A stretch of DNA of 64,000 bases from Ignavibacteriota bacterium (GCA_016212665.1 JACREZ010000013.1:42097-106096); one strand, 5' to 3'; shown: positions 36,601 to 44,464, numbered from the stretch's first letter. Numbers and translations: made by a program. The notes: generated by a model from the sequence alone, not told the origin.

Positions 36601-37708
36601 CTTCGGAGAACAAAATGTACGCGTACGCCATATCTTTGTTGGTAAGAATCGGGTCGTGACCGTTTGCATACGTCCCGTCGTACTGCGTTCTGTCTAAGTC
36701 GTGGTTCTCTACAAAGGTTGAAACATCAAAACCGGAAATTCCATTATTTATTAACCCGGCACCATCAAGCCATCGCATATCATATCCCCCCGATGTATTA
36801 TTGCACATAGATTTCAAATCAAAACGAAGCGGAAAATCAAACATCGAAACATCGCCGCCTGCATTATTTTGGCAATCATTCAACCATGAACCGATTTCTG
36901 AAACCGAACTGTAATGTTCTGCCACCGCAAACCCTCCCGCATTTGCCTGTTGCAACCATGAACCCATGAAATAGGGATTAATATGTTTCACCGCATCAAG
37001 ACGGAATCCATCGAAGCCAAGAACATTGCGCATGTATTGTCCCCAAACAATGAGACTATCTTTCACACTTTGCTTTTCATGGCAAAGCCACTCACCGAAT
37101 TTGTATATCGGGTCGTCGGGACCATGATACGGAGGATTAATGTCGCAGATGGTATAGTTGGGAATGAAGTCTGCCTGAGTTTTTTTGAATCGCCCAGAAC
37201 CATAAGGATATTGAAATACCATCCAAGAAGAATCGGGATGTTCGGGATAAGGCTGACATTCATACGGTGCTTTTGCTTCCGCTCCGTTCATGTGGCGCAT
37301 GACAGCATCAGCAAAAACACTGATGCCGACTGCATGAAAAGTATTGATTGAATTGATGAGTTCCTGACGACTTCCGAAACGAGTTTCAACTCCACCTTTT
37401 TGGTCGAACTCTCCGAAATCAAAATGGTCGTACGGGTCGTAGCCCATCGAGTAGCCGCCTGCCGCCCCTTTTGCCGGAGATGGATACCAAATTCCGCTGA
37501 AGCCCGCCGAAGCAAGACGGGGCGCAAGTTTCGCAAGTGAGTCCCACCAAATTCCACCGGGAGGCACATTCCAGTAAAATCCTTGCATGTACGCATCGGA
37601 CTTTGGCGTTGCTTTCAGTTTGGCAAAATCAATTTTCTGTTGGCTGAAAGATTGAAAAACAAAACCCGTAACGACGAGTAGAAAGAGGAAAACATTTTTT
37701 TTCGACAT
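33617..37708 (-). CDS. Secreted GH13 alpha-amylase with Ig, carbohydrate-binding-like and Fn3 domains
   Basis: The start is the ATG at 37708, directly before the signal peptide (cleavage near SFS-QQ); a longer frame from 37759 lies inside the antitoxin gene. The 1363-aa enzyme has a GH13 barrel (about aa 30-440) with catalytic D238 (GFRLDAVKH), E264 (AVAEHY) and D337 (VENHD). Next are a cadherin/Ig-like domain (about 505-600), two beta domains that may bind starch (about 600-930) and three Fn3 domains (about 945-1220). It ends in the paired GYWLKY/AYWVK module also found in the two giant surface proteins. It should hydrolyse alpha-glucans outside the cell. Unlike its neighbours it lacks the NPFNP sorting domain. 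Confidence 0.9.
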   Translation of the reverse strand: MSKKNVFLFLLVVTGFVFQSFSQQKIDFAKLKATPKSDAYMQGFYWNVPPGGIWWDSLAKLAPRLASAGFSGIWYPSPAKGAAGGYSMGYDPYDHFDFGEFDQKGGVETRFGSRQELINSINTFHAVGISVFADAVMRHMNGAEAKAPYECQPYPEHPDSSWMVFQYPYGSGRFKKTQADFIPNYTICDINPPYHGPDDPIYKFGEWLCHEKQSVKDSLIVWGQYMRNVLGFDGFRLDAVKHINPYFMGSWLQQANAGGFAVAEHYSSVSEIGSWLNDCQNNAGGDVSMFDFPLRFDLKSMCNNTSGGYDMRWLDGAGLINNGISGFDVSTFVENHDLDRTQYDGTYANGHDPILTNKDMAYAYILFSEGRPCVWFRDYFAYGLAGKIDTLNWIRTNFLWGGTTKRSGLDPWYVGSAASQEDQSHDIYVARRDGGNGRPPVYLVLNDHATEWRGVWVDAESNKVFRDFTGRAIDKTSTNDGRVELWAPPRGYAIYVPDTTVNINHPPYIQTISEQTAYINTLYSFQTQAADPNNQTITYSLGGNPSWMSVTSGGVLTGTPTINDTGTTSVILTITDPFNQTASDTFSIYVSNHPIMDGVFEGMGVWNSAFVTADTAAGWAGAKAQEIYVTEDEQYVYLGAKVTANTQMHWAFLLMSKYGGGSSESWGRNIVYAHRDLPDYILRGHFQSYAEFHSRDLNWWNGVGTQMNTSEWGENISEDSLLQEGWVEGRILKSTIGNPTGFAVQFYLTGNSDANATFDACPDDSNTTAASGVQTRLRKYAKYGTVNISFENLQWPPNAYISLGGSVTTYGRIYAFEVTDTVGQGNGISAWVGYDSTNSNPSTWTNWLPATYNVDYSSTDEYMQSIGSTLPKGIYYYAYRYQKGSGEFLYGGYSTNGGGTWDGVTNVSGVLYVAMPPLAPTLSSPAQGAINVQTTTTLSWTSVGTATHYRLQVSVDSLFGSFVVNDSTITSTSKSVSGLSSLTKYYWRVVAKNSSGWGDWSETRNFTTVLPPPAVPTLSSPSNNSVNQATNVTLQWNASSGATSYRITVSKDTNFTQIVFDDTVLTTSQAMSGLLNYTNYFWRVRGINAGGSSAFTSAWKFRTIVAAPATPSLVLPAQGATNQFTTLKLFWNKSSLADTYWLQVASDTNFTSIIFSDSTLTDSSKSMSGLNSSTKYFWKVRAKNVGGVSSFSTVRSFTTAQQVTTQFTLYDGWSLISLPYMMNQITKSTLFPTAVSSAFMFETGNGYIAKDTLRNGLGYWLKYADTTQVSLSGILLATDTFDVAAGWNLLGSISGSVGVNSIIQIPDSNITTSYFKFEQGSGYTQATTIEPMKAYWVKTKSAGKLVLSTTLEALNRLSQPTKK

Positions 37709-37986
37709 TATCGAACTGCTTTCCTTCTCGACTGACTTTGTATCTTTTGCTGAATCCATAAATTGACTAATGTCCCGGAAGAAACGCCTTGTGCTTTTGC
37801 AAACGATTGAACTTTTTCAGTAAGTTCTTTTTCCACAGCAAAATATGTTACTTCCGATTCGATGTTCACTTCAAACGACGCTGCGCGGGTTTTGTCCCAA
37901 ACATCCGTTATGTCATGATTTCCCCAGTACTCGCCTACTTCAGAATACGTTGTCGCCTGAGATATTGGTGTTTTATTTTTTTTCAT
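37708..37986 (-). CDS. BrnA-like antitoxin (CopG/RHH type)
   Basis: The 92-aa protein has VWDKTRAASFEVNIESEVTYFAVEKEL, the core of BrnA/CopG-like antitoxins, followed by a ribbon-helix-helix-like segment (VQSFAKAQGVSSGTLVNLWIQQKI). It overlaps the toxin gene by 14 bp. Its stop codon shares one base with the amylase start (TAATG). Antitoxins of this type bind the toxin and repress their own promoter. Confidence 0.75.
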   Translation of the reverse strand: MKKNKTPISQATTYSEVGEYWGNHDITDVWDKTRAASFEVNIESEVTYFAVEKELTEKVQSFAKAQGVSSGTLVNLWIQQKIQSQSRRKAVR

Positions 37987-38257
37987 AAAGTTTCCTTTCT
38001 GCTTTCGTCATATCACGTGCAGAGAGAATAAGGGCTTGTTGGTTTTTCTTGTAGATAAAAAAGACAATCAGATATCTTCCGGCGTCTGTTCTACCAAATG
38101 AAGCATAAACATTTTCACTTTCACGGAATCCTTTTTCCACAAAACGAAAATGCTTTGAAGAGTTTATCACTTCTTTCACCTCTATAGGAAGTACATCATG
38201 CTTTTGTTGGATTTTTTCAACAATTTCATCCAACCAAATGATACCTGAAATTTTCAC
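37973..38257 (-). CDS. BrnT-like ribonuclease toxin
   Basis: The 94-aa protein has the BrnT-type layout: N-terminal IIWLDEIVEKIQQKHDVLP, a central basic strand (FGRTDAGRYLIVFFIYKK) and the C-terminal block ILSARDMTKAERKLYEKK, which matches the family's SAR-x(D/A)MTKxERxxYE motif. BrnT toxins fold like RelE and cut RNA. Order toxin then antitoxin with a 14-bp overlap is normal for brnTA. Confidence 0.75.
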   Translation of the reverse strand: MKISGIIWLDEIVEKIQQKHDVLPIEVKEVINSSKHFRFVEKGFRESENVYASFGRTDAGRYLIVFFIYKKNQQALILSARDMTKAERKLYEKK

Positions 38258-38311
38258 GTTGATAGTTTTTTATTGAAAGAATATAGGAATTTTTCAGGAA
38301 GTATACTTTGA

Positions 38312-38872
38312 TTAAAAACTAACGCCGACAGCAAAATATGGGAGAATCATCATGCTAAAATTTACACCAACCTCGAATTCAACTCTCGTTTTCGCATCTG
38401 GATTTCCAATCAAACCCAACTCCGCCCCATAAAATGGAATGATTGGAAATAACTGTGTAAAAGATGTCGTTACACCTGCATGAACATCAATGTACAATCC
38501 ACCTGAATGTCTGAACTCTGGTCCGATTTTAAAATAGGGAATAATGATATAATTCGTTCCAATTTCTGTTGAAAATCCAAGTTTCGATTTGTACGATGAA
38601 TCAGATGGTAAAAAATTAGATAGACGATAATTACAATTGATAAACGGAAACGGGCTTCCTATTTTTGATAATTCAGGTTCCCATTTACTCACCAACCCGG
38701 CAAAAATTCTCACCCGATTGTCAGAGCCTCTATTCTTAGCGCTTAAACTTGTATCTGCTTGTTGAGTGGTGTCAGATACCTGAGTAAGAGCAACACTGCA
38801 TAACACCACAATGAGTAGTAAAGAATTAAATATTTTTCCGGTCAAATCAAAGAATATTCTTCCGCTTTGCAT
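38312..38872 (-). CDS. Putative outer-membrane protein with small beta barrel
   Basis: The 186-aa protein has an N-terminal hydrophobic signal (LLLIVVLCSVALTQ), a Ser/Thr/Asp-rich linker, then alternating strands with glycines and aromatics (FSTEIGTNYIIIPYFKIGPEF, GAELGLIG, FEVGVNFSMMILPYFAVGVSF). It ends in Phe, typical of BAM substrates. No family was recognised. It precedes the toxin-antitoxin pair and follows the terminator at 38905-38943, so it is probably its own unit. Confidence 0.6.
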   Translation of the reverse strand: MQSGRIFFDLTGKIFNSLLLIVVLCSVALTQVSDTTQQADTSLSAKNRGSDNRVRIFAGLVSKWEPELSKIGSPFPFINCNYRLSNFLPSDSSYKSKLGFSTEIGTNYIIIPYFKIGPEFRHSGGLYIDVHAGVTTSFTQLFPIIPFYGAELGLIGNPDAKTRVEFEVGVNFSMMILPYFAVGVSF

Positions 38873-38904
38873 AATTCAATCTTTTTATTTGACGAGAATA
38901 AAAT

Positions 38905-38943
38905 AGGGATAACATCAGTCTCGTCTACTGTAATGTTATCCCT
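38905..38943 (-). terminator. Intrinsic terminator of the 107-aa gene
   Basis: A perfect 11-bp stem (38905-38915 with 38933-38943) with a 17-nt loop starts 10 bp after the stop codon at 38954. It is followed leftward by ATTTTATT. Confidence 0.7.
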
Positions 38944-38953
38944 TTATGATTTT

Positions 38954-39277
38954 TTACCGAGTTGCTTTCCGCAACGTATGTTTCAACTTGTGAATCTTCT
39001 TCCTTATTTCCTTCAACTGCTCTTTATCGTGTGATGAAAGAGCGGATGAGCGCTCCTTTTTCAGCACACGAATTTCGGTTTTTACTTTTGCTTTATTGAT
39101 GCCCACAACATAATGATGAGCATGCGCTTCAATACCGAGCGCGGTACAAAGAGCGGGAAGCAATTTGTCTTTATGCATCGTGCTGTGACCTTTGGTTGCC
39201 TCATGAGTAATCCCATCGGCAATTTTCCGAAGGTCAACAACAGTCATTTTACTGAGTTGTTCGTATGTGTACGCCAT
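38954..39277 (-). CDS. Conserved hypothetical with Rho-N/SAP-like N-terminus
   Basis: The 107-aa basic protein starts TYEQLSKMTVVDLRKIADGI, which resembles the helix-extended-helix of Rho N-terminal/SAP-like domains. A His-rich stretch follows (GIEAHAHHYVVGINK), then a coiled, Lys/Arg-rich tail (LKKERSSALSSHDKEQLKEIRKK, split here by eye into helix and tail). Nucleic-acid binding is plausible; no function is established. It has its own terminator. Confidence 0.6.
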   Translation of the reverse strand: MAYTYEQLSKMTVVDLRKIADGITHEATKGHSTMHKDKLLPALCTALGIEAHAHHYVVGINKAKVKTEIRVLKKERSSALSSHDKEQLKEIRKKIHKLKHTLRKATR

Positions 39278-39339
39278 AGAATTTATCCTTAGAATGAATT
39301 TGAATTTTAGTTAGGGTTGAATCTACAATCTTACACTTT

Positions 39340-39411
39340 CGGGCTACGGGTTACCGGTTTCTGCTTACAAGTTTTGAGTTTCGGGTTTGAGTTTCATGTT
39401 TCAAGCATCGA
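39340..39411. repeat. Degenerate 7-bp tandem array reaching into the yjbR-like 3' end
   Basis: Units of about 7 bp (CGGGCTA, CGGGTTA, TGAGTTT, CATGTTT, CAAGCAT) run with one 6-bp slip from the gap into the last codons of the gene ending at 39401. Confidence 0.6.
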
Positions 39412-39754
39412 GTAACTCTTTCTTCAACTTCTTCGTCAATTTCTCAAACACCATTTCATAAGACTCTTTCAACAATGCTTTCACTTCTTTCTGATGTAAC
39501 ACATCAAACCGTTCTAACGAAACCCAAAAATAACGAGCCGCATACGGTGCAGGCGCTATTCCATTTCGCTCTGTCAGTTCAGCAAATTTCTCCGGTGTGC
39601 ATTTGAAAGAAAGCACATACTTTGCATCCGGTCGTGTCGCCGCAATGGCAAACATCTTCCCACCGATTTTAAAAACGTAATCGTCATCCCACATAATTTT
39701 TTCTGTGGCGTGAGGGAATGAGAGACAATATGTTTTTACTGATTCAAGGTTCAT
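39401..39754 (-). CDS. MmcQ/YjbR-family protein
   Basis: The 117-aa protein has the family's CyaY-like fold markers: CLSFPHATEKIMWDDDYVFKIGGKMFAI near the N-terminus, FKCTPEKFAELTE in the middle and the WVSLERFD segment before the last helices. Members bind DNA or partner proteins; the function is poorly defined. The start is the ATG at 39754; the open frame also reaches a TTG at 39781. The final codons (LLDA) lie within a 7-bp repeat array. Confidence 0.78.
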   Translation of the reverse strand: MNLESVKTYCLSFPHATEKIMWDDDYVFKIGGKMFAIAATRPDAKYVLSFKCTPEKFAELTERNGIAPAPYAARYFWVSLERFDVLHQKEVKALLKESYEMVFEKLTKKLKKELLDA

Positions 39755-39833
39755 AATTTTGAATATGCGTATTATTTTCAATAAATATTCTGACCTGACT
39801 AAAGATAATACTTACACTAATTAGTTTCAGTAT

Positions 39834-40397
39834 TCACCTCTTAAGAATATTTTTGAAGTTTACAATCACTTTGTCCTCTTCCAATCTTTTAGCTATTGCT
39901 TGAGCGAGAATTATTCCATCATCAATATTGGGTTTGCCCCTACCATTCTTTTTAAAGTCAATATCCCCTCTCCAAATACGTTTAATATTCTTCGCATCAT
40001 AAATTGTTGCATTTAAAATTAGGTCGGTTCCCGTCGTTGCCCCAAATATATTTTGGAACAAAGTAGCTTCTCGTTGAGTTATCAACAAAATAAGGTCAGG
40101 TTCATAGCCACCAGTAACTTTTTTCAAATCCTCCTCCAATGTAAGCCCATCATCACGCCATATTTTTGAATCTATATTCGAGCTATCAAGACATTGTTTG
40201 AATGTATTGTAAAAACCAGTTGACATTTCATTGAAGATATGATTTGTTCCAAACTCTATTAACATTTTTTTAACTTCATTTTTATATGTTACATCGAAAT
40301 TAGATCTAACTTCGACAATTGTTGCACAGGAAAAAAATAGGATAGATAGTGAACATAAACCAATGAAACATTTAAAACCATCTTTTTTTGTAATCAT
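39834..40397 (-). CDS. Putative lipoprotein, paralogue of the next gene
   Basis: The start ATG at 40397 gives a typical lipoprotein signal (ILFFSC). The 187-aa product shares with the gene upstream the order C(A/T)TI, N-(F/Y)-D, NE-(M/D)-(S/L)-x-GFY-(N/S)-TFK, S-x-I-(D/E)-SK-x-WRDDGL-(T/S)-LE-x-DLKKV and EPD-(L/V)-IL. The rest is alpha/beta with LEEDKVI-(V/I)-NF at the end. They are tandem duplicates of unknown function, probably on the inner face of the outer membrane. Confidence 0.65.
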   Translation of the reverse strand: MITKKDGFKCFIGLCSLSILFFSCATIVEVRSNFDVTYKNEVKKMLIEFGTNHIFNEMSTGFYNTFKQCLDSSNIDSKIWRDDGLTLEEDLKKVTGGYEPDLILLITQREATLFQNIFGATTGTDLILNATIYDAKNIKRIWRGDIDFKKNGRGKPNIDDGIILAQAIAKRLEEDKVIVNFKNILKR

Positions 40398-40461
40398 ATT
40401 TGCTGTCGTTCGTCTATACCTTAAATTGTATTTGAGCATTTTTTAAAAATAGAATAAAAAA

Positions 40462-41016
40462 TTATTTACTTTGAATATGTCTGAAGTTTAAAATAATTTT
40501 ATCCTTCTCAAGTAAGTTTCCCACCTCTCGTGCAAGCGATCTTCCATCACCTCTACCCGGATAACTATATTTTGTGCAATTAACATCTATATTCGACCTC
40601 CAAAACGGTGTTAAAAGTTTTACATCAATCAGACTAGCATTCAATTTTACCGATGCACCTAATGTTAACCAACCATCATGATAGGACTTTGCTTCCGTTT
40701 GAACTATTTTCAAAATAACATCTGGTTCAAAATCATTAATAACTTTTTTTAAATCATTTTCTAAAGAAAGACCATCATCTCTCCAATTCTTAGATTCTAT
40801 TCCGGAACTGTCAAGACTCATTTTGAAAGTTGAATAAAATCCTTCCATTAAATCGTTAAAAGCTTCATTCGTTGAAAAAAGAATTAAAATCTTGCCAATC
40901 TTTCTTGATTGGTTTCGATCATAATTAGAAGTTGCATTTATTGTTGTGCATGAAGAAATCACAACTACTACACATGAAATACAAATAATAATATTCAAGT
41001 ATGCTTTATTTACCAT
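40462..41016 (-). CDS. Putative lipoprotein, paralogue of the previous gene
   Basis: The 184-aa protein has a lipoprotein signal ending VVVVISSC and the same WRDDGLSLE and GFYSTFK blocks as its 65-bp-distant paralogue. A Tyr/Gly-rich insert (CTKYSYPGRGDGR) is specific to this copy. No domain is recognised. The GNAT gene lies 13 bp upstream in the same direction, so the three genes may share a transcript. Confidence 0.65.
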   Translation of the reverse strand: MVNKAYLNIIICISCVVVVISSCTTINATSNYDRNQSRKIGKILILFSTNEAFNDLMEGFYSTFKMSLDSSGIESKNWRDDGLSLENDLKKVINDFEPDVILKIVQTEAKSYHDGWLTLGASVKLNASLIDVKLLTPFWRSNIDVNCTKYSYPGRGDGRSLAREVGNLLEKDKIILNFRHIQSK

Positions 41017-41029
41017 AAACTGCCTTTTG

Positions 41030-41590
41030 TTAATAATAATATCTCACAATCGGTCTCGACTTCGACCAGCGTTTCACTTCCACAAATCCTGCTTTCAAAA
41101 ACGATGACAACATTCCTGTCCAAGCAAACGGAGCGGGCATGTTTTCCGAATACGGAATGATAGGATACGCTTCGAGGACTTTCACTTTCTTTTTCTTGCA
41201 GTACGCAATAACTCCTTTCAAAATTTCAGAGGAAAGTCCTTTGCGCCTGTACTCCTTCGCAAGAAAGAAACACGGAATTGACCAGACTGCCGCATCATCA
41301 ATTCGCTTCAACACGCGAGATGCTTCCAACTTTGAATACCGTTCTCTCGGCGCAACCGCACACCAACCAATCGGTTTTCCTTCATGATACGCGATGATGC
41401 CAAGTTGTTCTTCGCTCATCACTAATTTTTTCATCGAACGCTTATTCTTCTCTCCCTTATTCTTCGCATACTCCGATGATGATTGTCGCCATGCCATGCA
41501 CCAGCATCCGCCGCACGCGCCCCGCTCGCCAAACAGTTCGGCAAAGTTATTCCATGTTGAGGAGTCTAATTTTTTATAAGTCAGTTTCAT
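41030..41590 (-). CDS. GNAT-family N-acetyltransferase
   Basis: The 186-aa protein has the acetyl-CoA-binding motif A (FFLAKEYRRKGLSSEILKGVI, with the R-R-x-G-L core) after a beta strand, and a Cys-rich N-terminal segment (GERGACGGCWCMAW) seen in one subgroup of GNAT proteins. It transfers an acetyl group to an amine; the substrate is not predictable. It is preceded by an imperfect inverted repeat (41602-41673). Confidence 0.82.
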   Translation of the reverse strand: MKLTYKKLDSSTWNNFAELFGERGACGGCWCMAWRQSSSEYAKNKGEKNKRSMKKLVMSEEQLGIIAYHEGKPIGWCAVAPRERYSKLEASRVLKRIDDAAVWSIPCFFLAKEYRRKGLSSEILKGVIAYCKKKKVKVLEAYPIIPYSENMPAPFAWTGMLSSFLKAGFVEVKRWSKSRPIVRYYY

Positions 41591-41601
41591 AGATTTTATT
41601 A

Positions 41602-41673
41602 ACCACTGAGACGCTAAGACACAGAGTGTATGCTTGATTTGAAAACAACTTTGTGTCTCCGTGTCTTTGTGGT
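41602..41673. repeat. Imperfect 25-bp inverted repeat
   Basis: Arms at 41602-41626 and 41649-41673 match at about 19 of 25 positions (ACCAC...AGACACAGAG against the complement of CTTTGTG...GTGGT) around a 22-bp spacer. Similar ACCACAAAG and CACAAAG words recur at 58830-58870. It could be a non-autonomous or REP-like element. Confidence 0.55.
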
Positions 41674-41719
41674 AAAGGTAAGAAATTCATTTACAAAAAG
41701 AAATCAATTCACGGCAAAA

Positions 41720-43717
41720 TTATTCGTTTTTTATCTTTTCAATCATCTCCGAAATCTCCGCCCATTCCAGAAATGCGTCGTCCAACTTCACCTTCAATTC
41801 CCGATGTTCCTGCGCCACCTTCTTCGCTTCCTCCCCTTTCTTGTAGAACTCGACATCAGCCATCATCGTCTCAATTTCGGCTTTTCGTTGTTCCATCTTC
41901 TCAATTTCCTTTTCCACTTTCACTAACCTGTCTTTGTGTTCCTTTGTCTTTTTGTAGAGTTCCTGACGTGCCTCGGCTTCGAGTCGCTTTCGTTCCTTTT
42001 CCGTCATTGGCGATTCGTGATTGGTAATTCGTGAATCACCACTTCTCGCATTCAACGATTCTCCAGCGCGCCCTTGTACCCGCGCGCCCTTGCTCTCCAT
42101 AACCGATTCTCGTTCAAGTTTCTTCCGCTCCAGATACTCAGAGACATTTCCCAAATACGTTCGCGCTCCGGATAAAGAAAATTCCAACACCTTGTTCACA
42201 ATCGGGTCGAGAAATGCACGGTCATGCGAGACGATGATGTACGTCCCTTCATACGCCAGCAATGCCTCTTGAAGAACTTTCTTCGAGCGCATGTCAAGAT
42301 GGTTTGTCGGTTCGTCCATGATGAGAAAGTTTGCAGGTTGAAGAAGCATTTTCGCCAGCGCAAGCCGACTCTTCTCTCCACCACTCAGCACAGAAACTTT
42401 CTTAAACACATCATCATCATGAAATAAAAACGAGCCCAGAATTGTCCGCAGTTTTGTTCTGATTTCTCCTTCAGCAACTTCATCAACGATTTGCAAAACT
42501 TCTTTCGACATATCAAGTTCTTCCGCCTGATGTTGTGCGAAGTAGGAAAGAATCGCATTGTATCCAAGTTTTCGTTCACCCGAATCAAACGGTTCTACTC
42601 CCGCAACAATCCGAGAGAATGTTGATTTGCCTGCGCCGTTCACACCGACAATTGCAATTCTATCTCCTCGTTCGAGCGTGTAATTCAAACCATGAAATAC
42701 TTTTTTTTGTCCATAACTTTTGTTGATACTTTTCAACTCCATCACAATCGCGCCGCTCGGTTTCGGCTGCGGAAAGTGGAAATGAATTTCCTCTTCTTCG
42801 TCTTCAATCTCTACGAGTTCAATTTTCTCAAGTTGTTTGATTCTGCTTTGCACCTGCCGTGCTTTCGTCGCTTTGTACCTGAACCGTTCGATGAACTGCT
42901 GAGTCTGCTTCATCTGCTGTTGCTGATTTTTGAACGCAGAAACCTGCAACTCCTTTCTCACCGCCTTCTCTTTTTCATAGAAAGAATAATTGCCTGCGTA
43001 AGTGTCAACATTTCCCAGACTGATGGCGATGGTCTTCGTCGTGATGCTATCGAGAAATGCTCTGTCATGCGAGACAAGAATGATTGCGCCATTGTAATTG
43101 TGAAGATATTCTTCAAGCCATTGAAGCGAATCAAGGTCGAGATGGTTTGTCGGTTCATCGAGCAGAAGCACCGAGGGTTCTTTGAGCAATAACTTTGCAA
43201 GAGCGATTCTCATTTGCCAACCGCCGCTGAACTCTTCCGTCTGCCGCTCGAAATCGGGAACTGAAAAACCAAGCCCCATCAACACCCGCTCAATTTTTGA
43301 TTTCATTCGGAACGCGTCTAAGTCCTCCAACTTATGTTGAAGTTCTCCGAATACCTCCAACACATCCGCATATTCTTCGCTTTCAGGATTGAGTGTGCTG
43401 AGTTGCTGTTGCGCCTCCTCCAATTCCTGTTGGACAAACATTACATCTTCAAACGCTGTTTCAACTTCTTTGTACAATGTCTTGCCGGAAGCAATCACTC
43501 CATCTTGCGGAAGATACCCAACTGTAACATACTTCGCTTTATCAACGCTCCCCGAATCTGCTTCGTTGATGCCGGCAATAATTTTCAGCAGAGTTGATTT
43601 CCCCGCGCCGTTCGAGCCGACAAACCCGATGCGGTCGTGCGGACCAATCATGAACGAGACATCATCAAACAGCGAGCGGCCGCCGAATTGGATGCTTATG
43701 GAGTTAAGGGAGAGCAA
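41720..43717 (-). CDS. ABC-F protein, YheS/Uup-like, with repeat-derived linker
   Basis: The 665-aa protein has two ABC ATPase domains. Walker A is GSNGAGKST and GVNGAGKST, the signatures are SGGWQ and SGGEK, and both Walker B motifs end DEPTNHLD. The interdomain linker with FIERFRYKATKARQVQSR is typical of YheS-like members. A C-terminal coiled coil (about aa 575-665) is Uup-like. ABC-F proteins act on the ribosome, relieving stalls or antibiotic block. The start is TTG; no ATG is in frame nearby. Between ATPase domain 2 and the coiled coil, residues about 559-571 are encoded by a 7-bp repeat array (42006-42040). Confidence 0.9.
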   Translation of the reverse strand: MLSLNSISIQFGGRSLFDDVSFMIGPHDRIGFVGSNGAGKSTLLKIIAGINEADSGSVDKAKYVTVGYLPQDGVIASGKTLYKEVETAFEDVMFVQQELEEAQQQLSTLNPESEEYADVLEVFGELQHKLEDLDAFRMKSKIERVLMGLGFSVPDFERQTEEFSGGWQMRIALAKLLLKEPSVLLLDEPTNHLDLDSLQWLEEYLHNYNGAIILVSHDRAFLDSITTKTIAISLGNVDTYAGNYSFYEKEKAVRKELQVSAFKNQQQQMKQTQQFIERFRYKATKARQVQSRIKQLEKIELVEIEDEEEEIHFHFPQPKPSGAIVMELKSINKSYGQKKVFHGLNYTLERGDRIAIVGVNGAGKSTFSRIVAGVEPFDSGERKLGYNAILSYFAQHQAEELDMSKEVLQIVDEVAEGEIRTKLRTILGSFLFHDDDVFKKVSVLSGGEKSRLALAKMLLQPANFLIMDEPTNHLDMRSKKVLQEALLAYEGTYIIVSHDRAFLDPIVNKVLEFSLSGARTYLGNVSEYLERKKLERESVMESKGARVQGRAGESLNARSGDSRITNHESPMTEKERKRLEAEARQELYKKTKEHKDRLVKVEKEIEKMEQRKAEIETMMADVEFYKKGEEAKKVAQEHRELKVKLDDAFLEWAEISEMIEKIKNE
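42006..42040. repeat. 7-bp tandem array inside the ABC-F gene
   Basis: Five units of period 7 (ATTGGCG, ATTCGTG, ATTGGTA, ATTCGTG, AATCACC) match words of the intergenic arrays at 46145-46264 and 57783-57847, and are read in frame as part of a hydrophilic linker. Confidence 0.65.
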
Positions 43718-43763
43718 GTTGGATTATTGGAGTGTGAGTTGTGGATAAATTATAACTAATGAA

Positions 43764-44432
43764 TCAAACATTGCTAACAGAATTCCCGTCAGCATTGATT
43801 GTCGCCCACTCAGTTAAAGATTTTGCAAATCTTCGACTCAATTCATCTGGGAAAGATTGTATAACACTCGAAATATCATGGTTGTAAATTACACGAAAAT
43901 CTTTTTCTAAATCTTCCTTCATCTTTTTGGGTAATACAAAAACGATTTCTTTTTCATAATCACCAACTATAATATCAAAAACATCCTCTGAATCCTTGAC
44001 GAATCCACCTTGGATTAAAAGAGTAATAAGATTATTATATTTTTTCGATGAAGATGCTTTGATGATTTCCTTAATTTTATTCAATATCATTACCATACTT
44101 GTATTTTTAACTGAACTCAAGTACTTCTTTTGTTTTTCATTAACTGATTCCGTGTCAGTCTTCAATTCGATAAACCAAATTTTTCTGGTGTTCTTAAACT
44201 TGAATAAATAATCGATCTTAAACGATCTGTTGCCTTTTGCTTTAGGAAAGGCTATATCTACTTTTATAGGAAATTCAGGTATAATTAATTCAACTTCTAA
44301 CTGATATTCCCGCTTGATATACTCAGGAAGGTAGACTGAAAAGAAAATATCTGCCCTGCGCTCCAACTGGTAAGCAGGAAGGTGTCTCCATTTGTCAAGG
44401 TTCTCAAATATTTGTTGAATAAATTGATCCAT
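43764..44432 (-). CDS. Hypothetical protein with PD-(D/E)xK nuclease-like motif
   Basis: The 222-aa protein starts at the ATG at 44432, which has AAGGAA upstream; a GTG at 44468 overlapping the ettA stop is the alternative. After LPAYQLERRADIFFSVYLPE comes FKIDYLFKF then WFIELKTDTESV, giving the D-x(n)-E-x-K pattern of the PD-(D/E)xK superfamily. Helices follow (NKIKEIIKASS). The full family is not recognised, so nuclease activity is a hypothesis. The gene is AT-richer than its ABC-F neighbours, which suggests later arrival between them. Confidence 0.6.
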   Translation of the reverse strand: MDQFIQQIFENLDKWRHLPAYQLERRADIFFSVYLPEYIKREYQLEVELIIPEFPIKVDIAFPKAKGNRSFKIDYLFKFKNTRKIWFIELKTDTESVNEKQKKYLSSVKNTSMVMILNKIKEIIKASSSKKYNNLITLLIQGGFVKDSEDVFDIIVGDYEKEIVFVLPKKMKEDLEKDFRVIYNHDISSVIQSFPDELSRRFAKSLTEWATINADGNSVSNV

Positions 44433-44464
44433 TATATTTTTTTCCTTTTGTACTATGTTAATTA

